A stretch of 64,000 nucleotides of DNA from Allobogoriella alba (GCF_042665525.1 NZ_JBHTCQ010000001.1:2074869-2138868); one strand, 5' to 3'; positions 48,594-57,362 are shown, counted from the stretch's first letter. A program made the numbers and translations. Notes: generated from the letters alone by a model not told the origin.

Positions 48594-49963
48594 GAGACCC
48601 CGCTGCGATCCGCGAGCAGGTCCGCCGCCGGCACCGCGACGTCGGCGAGGTCCGGCATCTCGACGGCGTCCGGCAGCGGCTCGGGAATCGTCTCCACGTC
48701 CGCCATCGACGGCTGCGGGGGCGGTCCGGGCACCTCCAGGAAGCTCGTGCCGGGTGGGACCTCGACCGAGGGCAGATCCGCGTCCCGGGCGGCCGGCTGG
48801 GTGCCGGTGCAGTCCGTCAGCAGGTCCTCCGGCAGGACGGACTCTCCGCCCGCGGTGCCCTCGAGGCAGTTGCCGGCGGCCGGGCTCCGGGACGCGGAGA
48901 CGTTCGCGACGTCCACGCCGTTCGCCGGCAGCCCGTCGGCGGCGAACGCCGTGCGCTCCAGCACGTTGCCGGTCGTCGGGATGTCCTCGGCGTGCGTGAG
49001 CAGGACGCCGGCCCGCGGGTTCGCCGTGACGAGGTTCGCCACGAACGTGTTGTCCTGGCCGCCGGAGATCCCGACCCCGACGCCGAAGCCCCCCTCGGCC
49101 TGCGCCGGGGAGGTGTTCGAGTCGTTCCCGGTGACCACGTTGCCCGCCACGAGGTTCCCGTGCTGCGGCGCGAACGCCTCCTGGTAGTTCGACAGCAGCG
49201 TCAGGCCCACGCGGTTGCCCGCGAACCGGTTGCCGGTGATGACCACCGAGTCCGAGGCGTTGGCGTTCTCGTACCCGACCGCGTTGCGCTCGGCCACGTT
49301 GGCGCGCACCAGGACGTCGCACTCGCGGCACTGACCCACGTAGATCCCGGAGTCGGCGGACCCGGAGGCGTAGGAGTCGGTGATGTGGCCGTGCTGCGCG
49401 TCGAACGCGTAGATCCCGTACAGCCCGTTGTTCGTCGCGGTCACGTGGCTGATCCCGAAGCGCTGGACCGGGGGATGCTCCTGCGGGTCCAGCGTCTCGT
49501 AGTCCCCGGCACCGTGCGCGCCGGGGTCGGCACCGTCCTCGTGCAGCCCCGTGACCAGCACGCCGTAGAAGGTCGCGTTGCGCACCGTGAGGTTCTCCAC
49601 CCGGACCCCGTCCGCCACCGCGACGATGCCGGCGGACCGCACGCCCTCGGCGTCGACGACGACCTCGTCCCGGACCTCGCCGCGGATCGTGACGTCCTCG
49701 GTGTCCACGAGCACCTCCTCGGGGTACGTCCCCGGCGCCACGAGCACGAGGTCGCCCGGCCGTGCCGCGTCCACCGCGGCGGAGATGCTCTCGTGGTCCT
49801 CCGGGACCCGCAGCACCTGCGGCTCCGCGTCGTCGGAGCCGTTGGTGTCGTCGGAGCCATCCGGGGCGCCGCACCCGGCCAGCAGCAGAGCCACCGCGAT
49901 GAGCAGGGATCCGGCCCGCGCCGGCCGACGCCGCACGCGTCGAGGTCGGGCGAGCTGGATCAC
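48590..49963 (-). CDS. Right-handed parallel beta-helix lipoprotein
   Basis: The 457-residue protein has a signal peptide with the lipobox LLAGC (Cys31). A parallel beta-helix follows from about 55 to 390: PGDLVLVAPGTYPEEVLVDT, VRVENLTVRNATFYGVLVTG, ISHVTATNNGLYGIYAFDAQ, ADSGIYVGQCRECDVLVRAN and NTFVANLVTANPRAGVLLTH. The turns follow the NosD/TIGR03805-like beta-helix pattern. A CxxC (QCREC) is a possible metal or redox site. The C-terminus is Pro/Val-rich. GTG 49963 is preferred because TACGCT ends 7 nt before it (leaderless); GTG 49990, which overlaps the qor stop, is the alternative. It is first in the coupled three-gene operon. Confidence 0.88.
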   Translation of the reverse strand: MIQLARPRRVRRRPARAGSLLIAVALLLAGCGAPDGSDDTNGSDDAEPQVLRVPEDHESISAAVDAARPGDLVLVAPGTYPEEVLVDTEDVTIRGEVRDEVVVDAEGVRSAGIVAVADGVRVENLTVRNATFYGVLVTGLHEDGADPGAHGAGDYETLDPQEHPPVQRFGISHVTATNNGLYGIYAFDAQHGHITDSYASGSADSGIYVGQCRECDVLVRANVAERNAVGYENANASDSVVITGNRFAGNRVGLTLLSNYQEAFAPQHGNLVAGNVVTGNDSNTSPAQAEGGFGVGVGISGGQDNTFVANLVTANPRAGVLLTHAEDIPTTGNVLERTAFAADGLPANGVDVANVSASRSPAAGNCLEGTAGGESVLPEDLLTDCTGTQPAARDADLPSVEVPPGTSFLEVPGPPPQPSMADVETIPEPLPDAVEMPDLADVAVPAADLLADRSGVS

Positions 49964-49970
49964 ACGGGAC

Positions 49971-49976
49971 AGCGTA
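49971..49976 (-). promoter_or_regulatory. -10 element for the beta-helix/DyP operon
   Basis: On the minus strand TACGCT (49971-49976) ends 7 nt before the GTG at 49963. This is the same leaderless geometry as dnaE, hisD and argC. It lies in the 5' end of the longer alternative frame that starts at 49990. Confidence 0.5.
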
Positions 49977-49986
49977 GTTGCGCCCG

Positions 49987-50970
49987 TCACGGCACGAGCA
50001 GCACCTTGCCGGTGGTGGCCCGCCCCTCGAGAGCCTCGTGGGCCGCGCGGGCGTCGGCCAGCGGGTAGCGCGCGCCGACCCGGACAGACAGCGTGCCCTC
50101 CACCACCGCGCCGAACACCTCGCCCGCGCGCCACAGCAGCTCCTGCCGGTCGGCGGTGTAGTGCGCCAGCGTCGGACGCGTGACGAAGATCGAGCCCGCG
50201 CGGTTCAGGCGCTGCAGGTCGAACGGGGGCACCTGGCCGCTCGCCCCGCCGAACAGCACGAGCATGCCGCGCGGGCGCAGTGAGCCGAGCGACGCGTCGA
50301 AGGTGTCCTTCCCGACGCCGTCGTACGCGACGTCCACGCCCCTGCCGTCGGTGAGGTCCCGCACGATCCGTGGCAGCTCGGTCGTCATGTCCGCGAGCTC
50401 CGCGTAGCGGATGACCTCCGCGGCACCGGCCTCCCGCGCGAGCGCCTCCTTCTGCGCCGAGCCGACCGTGCCGATCACCCGCGCGCCGCGCGCGGCGGCG
50501 AGCTGGGTCAGCAGCAGCCCCACGCCGCCGGCGGCCGCGGTGACCAGCACCGTGTGACCGGCCTGCACCGGGAACGCCGAGGCGACCAGGTAGTGCGCGG
50601 TCATGCCCTGCAGCGGCAGTGCCGCGGCGGCCTCCAGGTCGAGGTCGTCGGGCACGGGCAGCGCGACCTCCGCCGCCACCACGGCCCGCTCGGCGTAGGA
50701 GCCGGGCGCCTCGGCCCACGCCACCCGGTCCCCGACGGTCAGGTCCGCAACACCCGGCCCGACGGCGGTCACGGTGCCGGCCCCCTCGGAGCCGGGCACG
50801 TGGGGGAAGTCCATGGGGTAGACGCCGGAACGGCGGTAGGTGTCGATGAAGTTGACGCCGGCGGCCGCCACGTCGACGACCACCTCGCCGGGGCCGGGCT
50901 CCGGCTCCGGCAGGTCGACGACGGACAGGACCTCGGGTCCACCGGCCTCGGTGGCGTGGATGGCTCGCAT
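49987..50970 (-). CDS. NADPH:quinone reductase-like zinc-independent oxidoreductase
   Basis: A 327-residue MDR-superfamily protein of the QOR type. The N-terminal GroES-like domain has EPEPGPGEVVVDVAAAGVNF, IDTYRRSGVYPMDFPHVPGS and EGAGTVTAVGPGV. The Rossmann domain has HTVLVTAAAGGVGLLLTQLA, GARVIGTVGSAQKEALAREA and GRGVDVAYDGVGKDTFDASL. No structural zinc cysteines are present, as expected for quinone reductases. It transfers hydride from NADPH to quinones or enals. ATG 50970 fits the family start (MRAIHATEAGGPEVL). It is divergent from argC with an 80-bp gap. Confidence 0.92.
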   Translation of the reverse strand: MRAIHATEAGGPEVLSVVDLPEPEPGPGEVVVDVAAAGVNFIDTYRRSGVYPMDFPHVPGSEGAGTVTAVGPGVADLTVGDRVAWAEAPGSYAERAVVAAEVALPVPDDLDLEAAAALPLQGMTAHYLVASAFPVQAGHTVLVTAAAGGVGLLLTQLAAARGARVIGTVGSAQKEALAREAGAAEVIRYAELADMTTELPRIVRDLTDGRGVDVAYDGVGKDTFDASLGSLRPRGMLVLFGGASGQVPPFDLQRLNRAGSIFVTRPTLAHYTADRQELLWRAGEVFGAVVEGTLSVRVGARYPLADARAAHEALEGRATTGKVLLVP

Positions 50971-51035
50971 GAGCCCAGCATGGCGCGCCCGCCGCCGGCG
51001 CACCACCACCGCGCTCGTCAGAGCATGCAGTGATC

Positions 51036-51049
51036 TGTATAGTTATTCG
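51036..51049 (+). promoter_or_regulatory. ARG box overlapping the argC -10
   Basis: TGTATAGTTATTCG matches the 14-nt ARG box core TGAATWWWWATTCA at 11 positions. It contains the -10 TATAGT (51038-51043). ArgR, encoded in the same cluster, would block the promoter when arginine is high. Confidence 0.75.
51038..51043 (+). promoter_or_regulatory. -10 element for leaderless argC
   Basis: TATAGT ends exactly 7 nt before the argC GTG (51051). TCGTCA at 51015-51020 is a moderate -35 at 17-nt spacing. No ribosome-binding site is present before the GTG. Confidence 0.8.
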
Positions 51050-51050
51050 A

Positions 51051-52121
51051 GTGTCGTTCACAGTCGCTGTCGCCGGCGCATCGGGCTACGCCGGCGGCGA
51101 GGTCCTCCGCCTGCTCCTGAACCACCCGGAGGCGCGCATCGGGGCGCTGACCGCCGGGGCCTCGGCCGGAAGCCGGCTCGGTGAGCACCACCCGCACCTC
51201 CTGCCCCTCGCGGAGCGCATGCTGGAACCCACCGACCCCGACGTCCTGGCCGGGCACGACGTCGTCGTCCTCGCGCTGCCGCACGGAGCCTCCGGCGAGG
51301 TCTCCGCCGCGCTCGAGGCCGCCGGCTCGAGTGCCCTCGTGCTCGACTGCGGCGCCGACCACCGCCTCGCGAGCGCTGCGGACTGGGAGCGCTTCTACGG
51401 CACGCCCCACGCCGGCGCCTGGCCGTACGGGCTGCCCGAGCTGATCCGTGCGGAGACCGGTGACCGGCAGCGCGAGGAGCTGCGCACCGCGTCCCGCGTC
51501 GCGGTCCCGGGCTGCAACGTCACGGCCGTGACGCTCGCGCTCCAGCCGGGCGTGGCGACGGGCGTGGTGGACCCCGGTGATGCCGTCGCGGTGCTGGCGG
51601 TCGGGTACTCCGGGGCCGGGCGTTCCCTCAAGCCCCACCTGCTCGCCGCCGAGGCCGCCGGCAGCCTCGCGCCCTACGCGGTCGCCGGCAGCCACCGGCA
51701 CGTGCCGGAGATCGAGCAGAACCTCCGGGTCGCCGGTGCCGCGACCGTGCGCCTGTCCTTCACCCCGGTGCTCGCCCCGGTCTCCCGCGGCATCCTCGCC
51801 ACCGTCACCGCCCCACTGACCGCGGACGTCGAGCCGGCCGCGGTGCGCGACGCCTGGCAGACCGTCTACGGCGGCCCCGAGGGCGGCGAGCCGTTCGTGC
51901 GGCTGCTGCCGGAAGGGACCTGGCCGACCACCGCCATGGTCACCGGGTCCAACGTGGCCGCCGTGCAGGTCGCCGTCGACGAACGGGCCGGCCGTGTCGT
52001 GGCGCTGTGCGCGCTCGACAACCTCGGCAAGGGCACCGCGGGCGCGGCCGTGCAGTCCCTGAACCTCGCGCTCGGGCTGCCCGAGACGACCGGCCTGCCG
52101 ACCGTGGGGGTCGCGCCGTGA
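51051..52121 (+). CDS. argC: N-acetyl-gamma-glutamyl-phosphate reductase ArgC
   Basis: ArgC reduces N-acetylglutamyl phosphate to the semialdehyde with NADPH. The 356-residue protein begins SFTVAVAGASGYAGGEVLRL (Rossmann G-x-x-G-x-x-G). The active-site Cys is in VAVPGCNVTAVTLALQPG and the substrate region is GYSGAGRSLKPHL. HVPEIEQNL and FTPVLAPVSRGILATVT follow. GTG 51051 is chosen over GTG 51030 because it fits the leaderless -10 and the family N-terminus. It overlaps argJ by GTGA. First gene of the arg operon. Confidence 0.96.
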   Translation: MSFTVAVAGASGYAGGEVLRLLLNHPEARIGALTAGASAGSRLGEHHPHLLPLAERMLEPTDPDVLAGHDVVVLALPHGASGEVSAALEAAGSSALVLDCGADHRLASAADWERFYGTPHAGAWPYGLPELIRAETGDRQREELRTASRVAVPGCNVTAVTLALQPGVATGVVDPGDAVAVLAVGYSGAGRSLKPHLLAAEAAGSLAPYAVAGSHRHVPEIEQNLRVAGAATVRLSFTPVLAPVSRGILATVTAPLTADVEPAAVRDAWQTVYGGPEGGEPFVRLLPEGTWPTTAMVTGSNVAAVQVAVDERAGRVVALCALDNLGKGTAGAAVQSLNLALGLPETTGLPTVGVAP

Positions 52122-53299
52122 GCCTCACCGCCCCCGCAGGGTTCCGTGCCTCCGGCGTCACCGCCGGCCTCAAGGCCTCCGGCCGGCCCGACGTCGCGCT
52201 CGTCGTCAACGACGGGCCGAGCCACGTCGGCGCCGCCGTCTTCACCTCGAACCGGGTCGTCGCCGCCCCGGTGCTGTGGTCGCGGACGGCCGTGGGCGAC
52301 GGCGTGGTGCGGGCCGTCGTCCTGAACTCCGGATGCGCGAACGCCTGCACCGGCGCCGAGGGCTTCGCCGACACCCACCGGACCGCGGAGCGGGTGGCCG
52401 ACGCCCTGGCCGTGTCCGCGGCGGACGTCCTGGTCTGCTCCACCGGACTCATCGGCGAGCGCCTCGACCTGCCCGCCCTCCTCACCGGGGTCGACGCGGC
52501 CGTGGACGCCCTGGCGGACGACCCGGTAGGCGGCACCCATGCGGCCGAGGCGATCATGACGACCGACACGGTCGCCAAGGAGGTGGCCGTCACCCGGCAG
52601 ACGGCCGCGGGCACCTGGACCGTCGGCGGCATGGCCAAGGGCGCCGGCATGCTCGCCCCCGCCCTGGCGACCATGCTCGCCGTCCTCACCACCGACGCCG
52701 TCGTCGAGCCGGAGGACGCCGACGCCGCCCTGCGCGCCGCCACCCGCGTCACCTTCGACCGGGTGGACTCCGACGGCTGCCAGTCCACCAACGACACCGT
52801 CGCGATCCTCGCCTCCGGCGCCTCCGGCGTCCCGGTCGGCCGCGCGGAGCTCACCGAGGCCCTCACCACCGTGTGCGCGGACCTGGCCCGCCGGCTCGTC
52901 GCCGACGCCGAGGGCGCCTCGCACGACGTCGCCGTGACCGTCTCCGGCGCCACCAGCGAGGACGCCGCGCTCGCCGTCGCCCGCGCCGTCACCCGGTCCA
53001 ACCTGCTCAAGGCCGCGATCTTCGGCAACGACCCCAACTGGGGCCGGGTGCTGGCCGCGGCGGGCACCGTCCCCGCCGAGGTCGCGCCCTTCGACCCGGA
53101 CGCCGTGGACGTGACGGTCAACGGCGTCGCCGTGTGCCGCGGCGGGGCGCCGGGGGAGGACCGTGCGCTGGTCGACCTGGCCGCCTCCCGCGAGGTGCGC
53201 ATCGACGTCGAGCTGCACGCCGGCGAGGCCGCCGCCACGGTGTGGACCAACGACCTCACCCACGACTACGTCCACGAGAACAGCGCCTACTCCACATGA
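52118..53299 (+). CDS. argJ: Bifunctional glutamate N-acetyltransferase / amino-acid acetyltransferase ArgJ
   Basis: ArgJ recycles the acetyl group from N-acetylornithine to glutamate. The 393-residue precursor is self-cleaved before the catalytic Thr in KGAGMLAPALATMLAVLTTD. Other motifs are LNSGCANACTGAEGFADTHR, VCSTGLIGERLDLPALLTG and FDRVDSDGCQSTNDTVAILA, with the terminal YVHENSAYST typical of the family. GTG 52118 overlaps argC by GTGA, and its stop overlaps argB by ATGA. The enzyme may also make N-acetylglutamate from acetyl-CoA; no separate argA is visible here. Confidence 0.96.
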   Translation: MSLTAPAGFRASGVTAGLKASGRPDVALVVNDGPSHVGAAVFTSNRVVAAPVLWSRTAVGDGVVRAVVLNSGCANACTGAEGFADTHRTAERVADALAVSAADVLVCSTGLIGERLDLPALLTGVDAAVDALADDPVGGTHAAEAIMTTDTVAKEVAVTRQTAAGTWTVGGMAKGAGMLAPALATMLAVLTTDAVVEPEDADAALRAATRVTFDRVDSDGCQSTNDTVAILASGASGVPVGRAELTEALTTVCADLARRLVADAEGASHDVAVTVSGATSEDAALAVARAVTRSNLLKAAIFGNDPNWGRVLAAAGTVPAEVAPFDPDAVDVTVNGVAVCRGGAPGEDRALVDLAASREVRIDVELHAGEAAATVWTNDLTHDYVHENSAYST

Positions 53300-54267
53300 G
53301 CGAGACCCCCGCCCCCGCCCCGTCGGCCGAGAACCTCGTCCTCGACGCCGACCGGCTCGTCGGCGCCCACCAGAAGGCCGAGGTCCTCATCCAGGCCCTG
53401 CCGTGGCTGCGCCGGTTCTCCGGCGCCCGCGTGGTGGTCAAGTACGGCGGCAACGCCATGGTCGACGAGAACCTCAAGCGTGCCTTCGCCGAGGACATCC
53501 TCTTCCTCCACCAGGTGGGGCTGCGCCCCGTCGTCGTGCACGGGGGCGGCCCGCAGATCTCCAGCCTGCTGGAACGCATCGGCGTCGAGACCGAGTTCCG
53601 CGGCGGGCTGCGCGTCACCACCCCCGAGGTGATGGAGGTCGTGCGCATGGTCCTGACCGGCCAGGTCCAGCGCGAGCTCGTCTCGCTCCTGAACGCCGAC
53701 GTCGCGCACGCCGTGGGCCTGTCCGGCGAGGACGGCCGGCTCCTGCAGGCCGAGCGGCGTCTCGCGCTCGTCGACGGCGAGCCGACCGACGTCGGGCACG
53801 TCGGTGACGTGGTCGCCGTCGACCCGCAGGCCGTCGAGGACCTGCTCGACGCCGGCCGCATCCCGGTGGTCTCGACGGTGGCGATCGACGCCGCCGAACC
53901 GACCCAGGTGCTCAACGTCAACGCCGACACCGCGGCCGCCGCGCTCGCCGTCGCGCTGGGCGCCACGAAGCTCGTCATGCTCACCGACGTCGAAGGGCTC
54001 TACGCCGCGTGGCCGGACCGTTCGAGCCTCGTCTCGCAGGTCCGCGCCCGCGACCTGGAGTCCATGCTGCCGTCCCTGCAGTCCGGCATGGTGCCGAAGA
54101 TGGAGGCGTGCCTGCGCGCCGTGCGCGGCGGCGTGCCCCAGGCCCACGTCATCGACGGGCGGCGGGAGCACTCCATGCTGCTCGAGATCTTCACCGACGC
54201 CGGCGTGGGCACTCTCGTGCTCCCCGACGGCGCGACCGGACCCGTGGCGGGGGAGGAGCCCACGTGA
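53296..54267 (+). CDS. argB: Acetylglutamate kinase ArgB
   Basis: ArgB phosphorylates N-acetylglutamate and is the arginine-inhibited step in organisms with ArgJ. The 323-residue protein has RVVVKYGGNAMVDENLKRAF, PVVVHGGGPQISSLLERIGV, FRGGLRVTTPEVMEVVRMVL and LNVNADTAAAALAVALGATK. The Gly-rich C-terminal GVPQAHVIDGRREHSMLLEI follows. The N-terminal extension with a mobile helix (about 1-40, GAHQKAEVLIQALPWLRRFS) is the feature found in the arginine-sensitive hexameric class. ATG 53296 overlaps argJ by ATGA. Confidence 0.96.
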   Translation: MSETPAPAPSAENLVLDADRLVGAHQKAEVLIQALPWLRRFSGARVVVKYGGNAMVDENLKRAFAEDILFLHQVGLRPVVVHGGGPQISSLLERIGVETEFRGGLRVTTPEVMEVVRMVLTGQVQRELVSLLNADVAHAVGLSGEDGRLLQAERRLALVDGEPTDVGHVGDVVAVDPQAVEDLLDAGRIPVVSTVAIDAAEPTQVLNVNADTAAAALAVALGATKLVMLTDVEGLYAAWPDRSSLVSQVRARDLESMLPSLQSGMVPKMEACLRAVRGGVPQAHVIDGRREHSMLLEIFTDAGVGTLVLPDGATGPVAGEEPT

Positions 54268-55520
54268 GCGACCAGAACGCCTGGACCGAGCGGTACCGCG
54301 GTGCCGTGATGAACACCTTCGGCACGCCGCAGCGTGTCCTCGTGCGCGGTGAGGGCGCGTACGTGTGGGACGCGGACGGCCGCCGGTATCTCGACCTGCT
54401 GGCCGGCATCGCCGTCAACGCGCTCGGCCACGCCCACCCGGCGCTCCTCCGGGCGGTCACCGACCAGCTGGCCGGACTCGGCCACGTCTCGAACTTCTTC
54501 ACCACCCCGGCGCACGTCACGCTCGCCGAGCGGCTCCTGCAGATCGTCACGCCCGGTGGCGCCCCGGCCGGCTCCCGGGTCTTCCTCGCCAACTCCGGGA
54601 CCGAGGCCAACGAGGCCGCGTTCAAGCTCGTCCGGAGGCACGGCGGCGGCGCCCGCCCGCGCGTGCTGGCGCTCGAGGGCGCCTTCCACGGCCGCACCAT
54701 GGGCGCCCTGGCGCTGACCCACAAGGCCGCCTACCGCGAGCCCTTCGAGCCGCTGCCCGGCGGGGTGGAGTTCCTGCCCTTCGGTGACCTCGACGCCCTC
54801 GAACGGGCCCTGGAGAGCGGAGACGGCGACGACGTCGCGGCCCTGTTCCTCGAGCCGATCCAGGGCGAGGCAGGCGTTCGTCCCCTCCCGGACGGCTATC
54901 TGGGCGCCGCCCGCCGGCTCACCGCCGCCCACGGCGCGCTGCTCGTCCTCGACGAGGTCCAGTCCGGCGTGGGGCGGGCCGGGCGGTGGATGGCCCACCA
55001 CGCCATGCTGGACGACGCCGCCGGGACGGTCCTTCCGGACGTCGTCACCCTCGCCAAGGGGCTCGGCGGCGGGATGCCGATCGGCGCCATGGTCGCGCTC
55101 GGCGAGCAGACCGCAGCCCTGCTCGGCCCCGGCCAGCACGGCACCACGTTCGGCGGCAACCCCGTCGCGGCCGCCGCGGCCCTCGCGGTGCTGGAGACCA
55201 TCGAGCGCGAGGACCTACTCGCGCACGTCGACGTCACCGGGAAGGGGCTGGCGGCCGCGCTCCGGGAGGTGCCCGGCGTCCGCGCGGTACGCGGGGCCGG
55301 ACTGCTCGTGGCCGCGGAGCTCGAGGCGCCGATCGCCAAGGAGGTCGCCGCCGCGCTGCTCGAGGCCGAGCCGACCGGATTCGTCGTCAACCCGGTGGCT
55401 CCGGACACCATCCGCCTCGCGCCGCCGCTGATCCTCACCGGCGAGCAGGCCGAGTCGTTCGTGACGGCCCTGCCGGCCGCGCTGGCCGCCGGCCGGGCTG
55501 CCGGGACGGGAACCACGTGA
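54264..55520 (+). CDS. argD: Acetylornithine aminotransferase ArgD
   Basis: ArgD is the PLP enzyme that converts N-acetylglutamate semialdehyde to N-acetylornithine. The 418-residue protein has YLDLLAGIAVNALGHAHPAL, ANSGTEANEAAFKLVRRHGG, LALEGAFHGRTMGALALTHK, VLDEVQSGVGRAG and the PLP-lysine motif VTLAKGLGGGMPIGAMVALG. GQHGTTFGGNPVAAAAALAV follows. GTG 54264 overlaps argB by GTGA and its stop overlaps argR in the same way. In the usual actinobacterial order argF would come next, but here argR does. Confidence 0.96.
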   Translation: MSDQNAWTERYRGAVMNTFGTPQRVLVRGEGAYVWDADGRRYLDLLAGIAVNALGHAHPALLRAVTDQLAGLGHVSNFFTTPAHVTLAERLLQIVTPGGAPAGSRVFLANSGTEANEAAFKLVRRHGGGARPRVLALEGAFHGRTMGALALTHKAAYREPFEPLPGGVEFLPFGDLDALERALESGDGDDVAALFLEPIQGEAGVRPLPDGYLGAARRLTAAHGALLVLDEVQSGVGRAGRWMAHHAMLDDAAGTVLPDVVTLAKGLGGGMPIGAMVALGEQTAALLGPGQHGTTFGGNPVAAAAALAVLETIEREDLLAHVDVTGKGLAAALREVPGVRAVRGAGLLVAAELEAPIAKEVAAALLEAEPTGFVVNPVAPDTIRLAPPLILTGEQAESFVTALPAALAAGRAAGTGTT

Positions 55521-56074
55521 CGGCGCAGACCTCCGGCACCAAGGCGGCCCGGCACGCGCTGATCGCCGAGATCCTCGCGCACCGGGCCGTGCGCTCGCAG
55601 ACCGAGCTGCGGGCCGCTCTCGCCGACCGCGGTGTCCAGGCGACGCAGGGCACCATCTCCCGGGACCTGGACGAGCTGCGGGCGCAGAAGATCCGCGGCC
55701 CTGGCGGCGCCCAGGTCTACGCCCTCCCGGTGGAGGGCGGCGGCACCGAACCCGTGGTGGCCGAGGACGCCGAGCAGGTCACGGCCCGGCTGCAGCGCTG
55801 GTGCGCCGAGGTCCTGGTCTCCGCCGACACCGCGGCCAACCAGGTGGTGCTGCGCACCCCACCCGGCGCCGCGCAGCTGCTCGCCTCCGCGATCGACCAC
55901 TCGGTGCTGCCCGGCGTCCTCGGCTCCATCGCCGGGGACGACACGGTGCTCGTGGTGACCCGCGACCCGCACGGGGCTCAGGCCCTGACCGAGCGGCTCC
56001 TGGAGCTGGCCGGTCGCCACCGCCGAACCGGGCCCGGCCCGGCCTCCCCGGCCGGACCGGGCACACCCGCCTGA
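55517..56074 (+). CDS. argR: Arginine repressor ArgR
   Basis: ArgR is the hexameric arginine-responsive regulator. The 185-residue protein has the winged-helix DNA-binding domain (KAARHALIAEILAHRAVRSQ, QATQGTISRDLDELRAQKIR). The C-terminal oligomerisation and arginine-binding domain follows with NQVVLRTPPGAAQLLASAID, and VLPGVLGSIAGDDTVLVVTR, which includes the GDD arginine site. A Pro/Gly-rich tail of about 15 residues ends the protein. GTG 55517 overlaps argD by GTGA. It most likely binds the ARG box at 51036 that covers the promoter of its own operon. Confidence 0.96.
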   Translation: MTAQTSGTKAARHALIAEILAHRAVRSQTELRAALADRGVQATQGTISRDLDELRAQKIRGPGGAQVYALPVEGGGTEPVVAEDAEQVTARLQRWCAEVLVSADTAANQVVLRTPPGAAQLLASAIDHSVLPGVLGSIAGDDTVLVVTRDPHGAQALTERLLELAGRHRRTGPGPASPAGPGTPA

Positions 56075-56129
56075 CGACAGACCTCCCTCCGGCGCCACCC
56101 GCGCCGACAGACCCCCGACTTGGAGAGAC

Positions 56130-57362
56130 ATGAGCGAGAACAACGCCGACCGTGTGGTGCTGGCCTACTCCGGCGGCCTGGACACCTCCGTCGCGATCGG
56201 CTGGATCGGTGAACGCACCGGCGCGGAGGTCGTCGCCGTCGCGGTCGACGTCGGCCAGGGCGGCGAGGACCTCGAGGTCATCCGCCAGCGCGCGCTCGAC
56301 TGCGGCGCCGTCGAGGCCTACGTCGCCGACGCGCGCGAGGAGTTCGCGACCGAGTACTGCATGCCGGCGCTGCAGGCCAACGCGCTCTACATGGATGCCT
56401 ACCCGCTGGTCAGTGCCCTGTCCCGGCCCGTGATCGTCAAGCACCTGGTCCAGGCTGCCCGGCAGTTCGGCGCGCACACCGTGGCGCACGGCTGCACGGG
56501 CAAGGGCAACGACCAGGTCCGCTTCGAGGTCGGCATCACCTCCCTCGCGCCGGACCTGAGGTGCCTGGCCCCCGTGCGGGACCTGGCGCTCACCCGAGAC
56601 GTGGCGATCGACTACGCCAACCAGCACCGGCTGCCGATCGCCACCACGAAGAACAACCCCTTCTCCATCGACGCGAACGTGTGGGGCCGCGCCATCGAGA
56701 CGGGCTTCCTCGAGGACATCTGGAACGAACCCACCAAGGACGTCTACTCCTACACCGACGACCCCACCTACTCGCCGCTGCCCGACGAGGTGACGATCAC
56801 CTTCGAGCGGGGGGTGCCGGTGGCGATCGACGGCCAGTCCGTCACCCCGCTGCAGGCGGTCCAGGAGATGAACCGACGCGCCGGGGCGCACGGCGTCGGC
56901 CGGATCGACATCGTCGAGGACCGGCTCGTGGGCATCAAGTCTCGCGAGGTCTACGAGGCCCCGGGCGCGATGGCCCTCATCGCCGCGCACCGCGAGCTGG
57001 AGAACGTCACGGTCGAGCGCGAGCAGGCGCGGTTCAAGAAGACGGTCGGCCAGCGGTGGACCGAGCTCGTCTACGACGGGCAGTGGTTCTCGCCCCTGAA
57101 GCGCTCTCTCGACGCGTTCCTCGAGGACACCCAGCGCTACGTCTCGGGCGAGATCCGCATGGTCCTGCACGGCGGCCGCGCGACCGTCACCGGCCGCCGC
57201 TCCGCCCAGAGCCTGTACGACTTCAACCTCGCGACGTACGACACCGGTGACCAGTTCGACCAGTCGCACGCCAAGGGCTTCATCGAGATCTACGGCATGA
57301 CGGCCAAGCTGTCCGCCGCACGTGAGGCGCGCGAGGCGCAGGCCAGGGGGGAGACCGAGTGA
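56130..57362 (+). CDS. argG: Argininosuccinate synthase ArgG
   Basis: ArgG joins citrulline and aspartate with ATP. The 410-residue protein starts with the PP-loop RVVLAYSGGLDTSVAIGWIG. VAVDVGQGGEDLEVIRQRAL, VKHLVQAARQFGAHTVAHGC, TGKGNDQVRFEVGI and TTKNNPFSIDANVWGRAIET follow in family order. The C-terminal helix ends AREAREAQARGETE. ATG 56130 has TGGAGAGA upstream, 55 nt after argR; no promoter is seen in that gap, so it is probably read from argC. Its stop overlaps argF by GTGA. Confidence 0.97.
   Translation: MSENNADRVVLAYSGGLDTSVAIGWIGERTGAEVVAVAVDVGQGGEDLEVIRQRALDCGAVEAYVADAREEFATEYCMPALQANALYMDAYPLVSALSRPVIVKHLVQAARQFGAHTVAHGCTGKGNDQVRFEVGITSLAPDLRCLAPVRDLALTRDVAIDYANQHRLPIATTKNNPFSIDANVWGRAIETGFLEDIWNEPTKDVYSYTDDPTYSPLPDEVTITFERGVPVAIDGQSVTPLQAVQEMNRRAGAHGVGRIDIVEDRLVGIKSREVYEAPGAMALIAAHRELENVTVEREQARFKKTVGQRWTELVYDGQWFSPLKRSLDAFLEDTQRYVSGEIRMVLHGGRATVTGRRSAQSLYDFNLATYDTGDQFDQSHAKGFIEIYGMTAKLSAAREAREAQARGETE

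Noticed and set aside
49964..49990. GTG 49990 as start of the beta-helix lipoprotein, overlapping the qor stop
   Set aside because: It is possible, but the -10 hexamer at 49971-49976 lies inside this extension and the signal peptide does not need it. Kept as an alternative.
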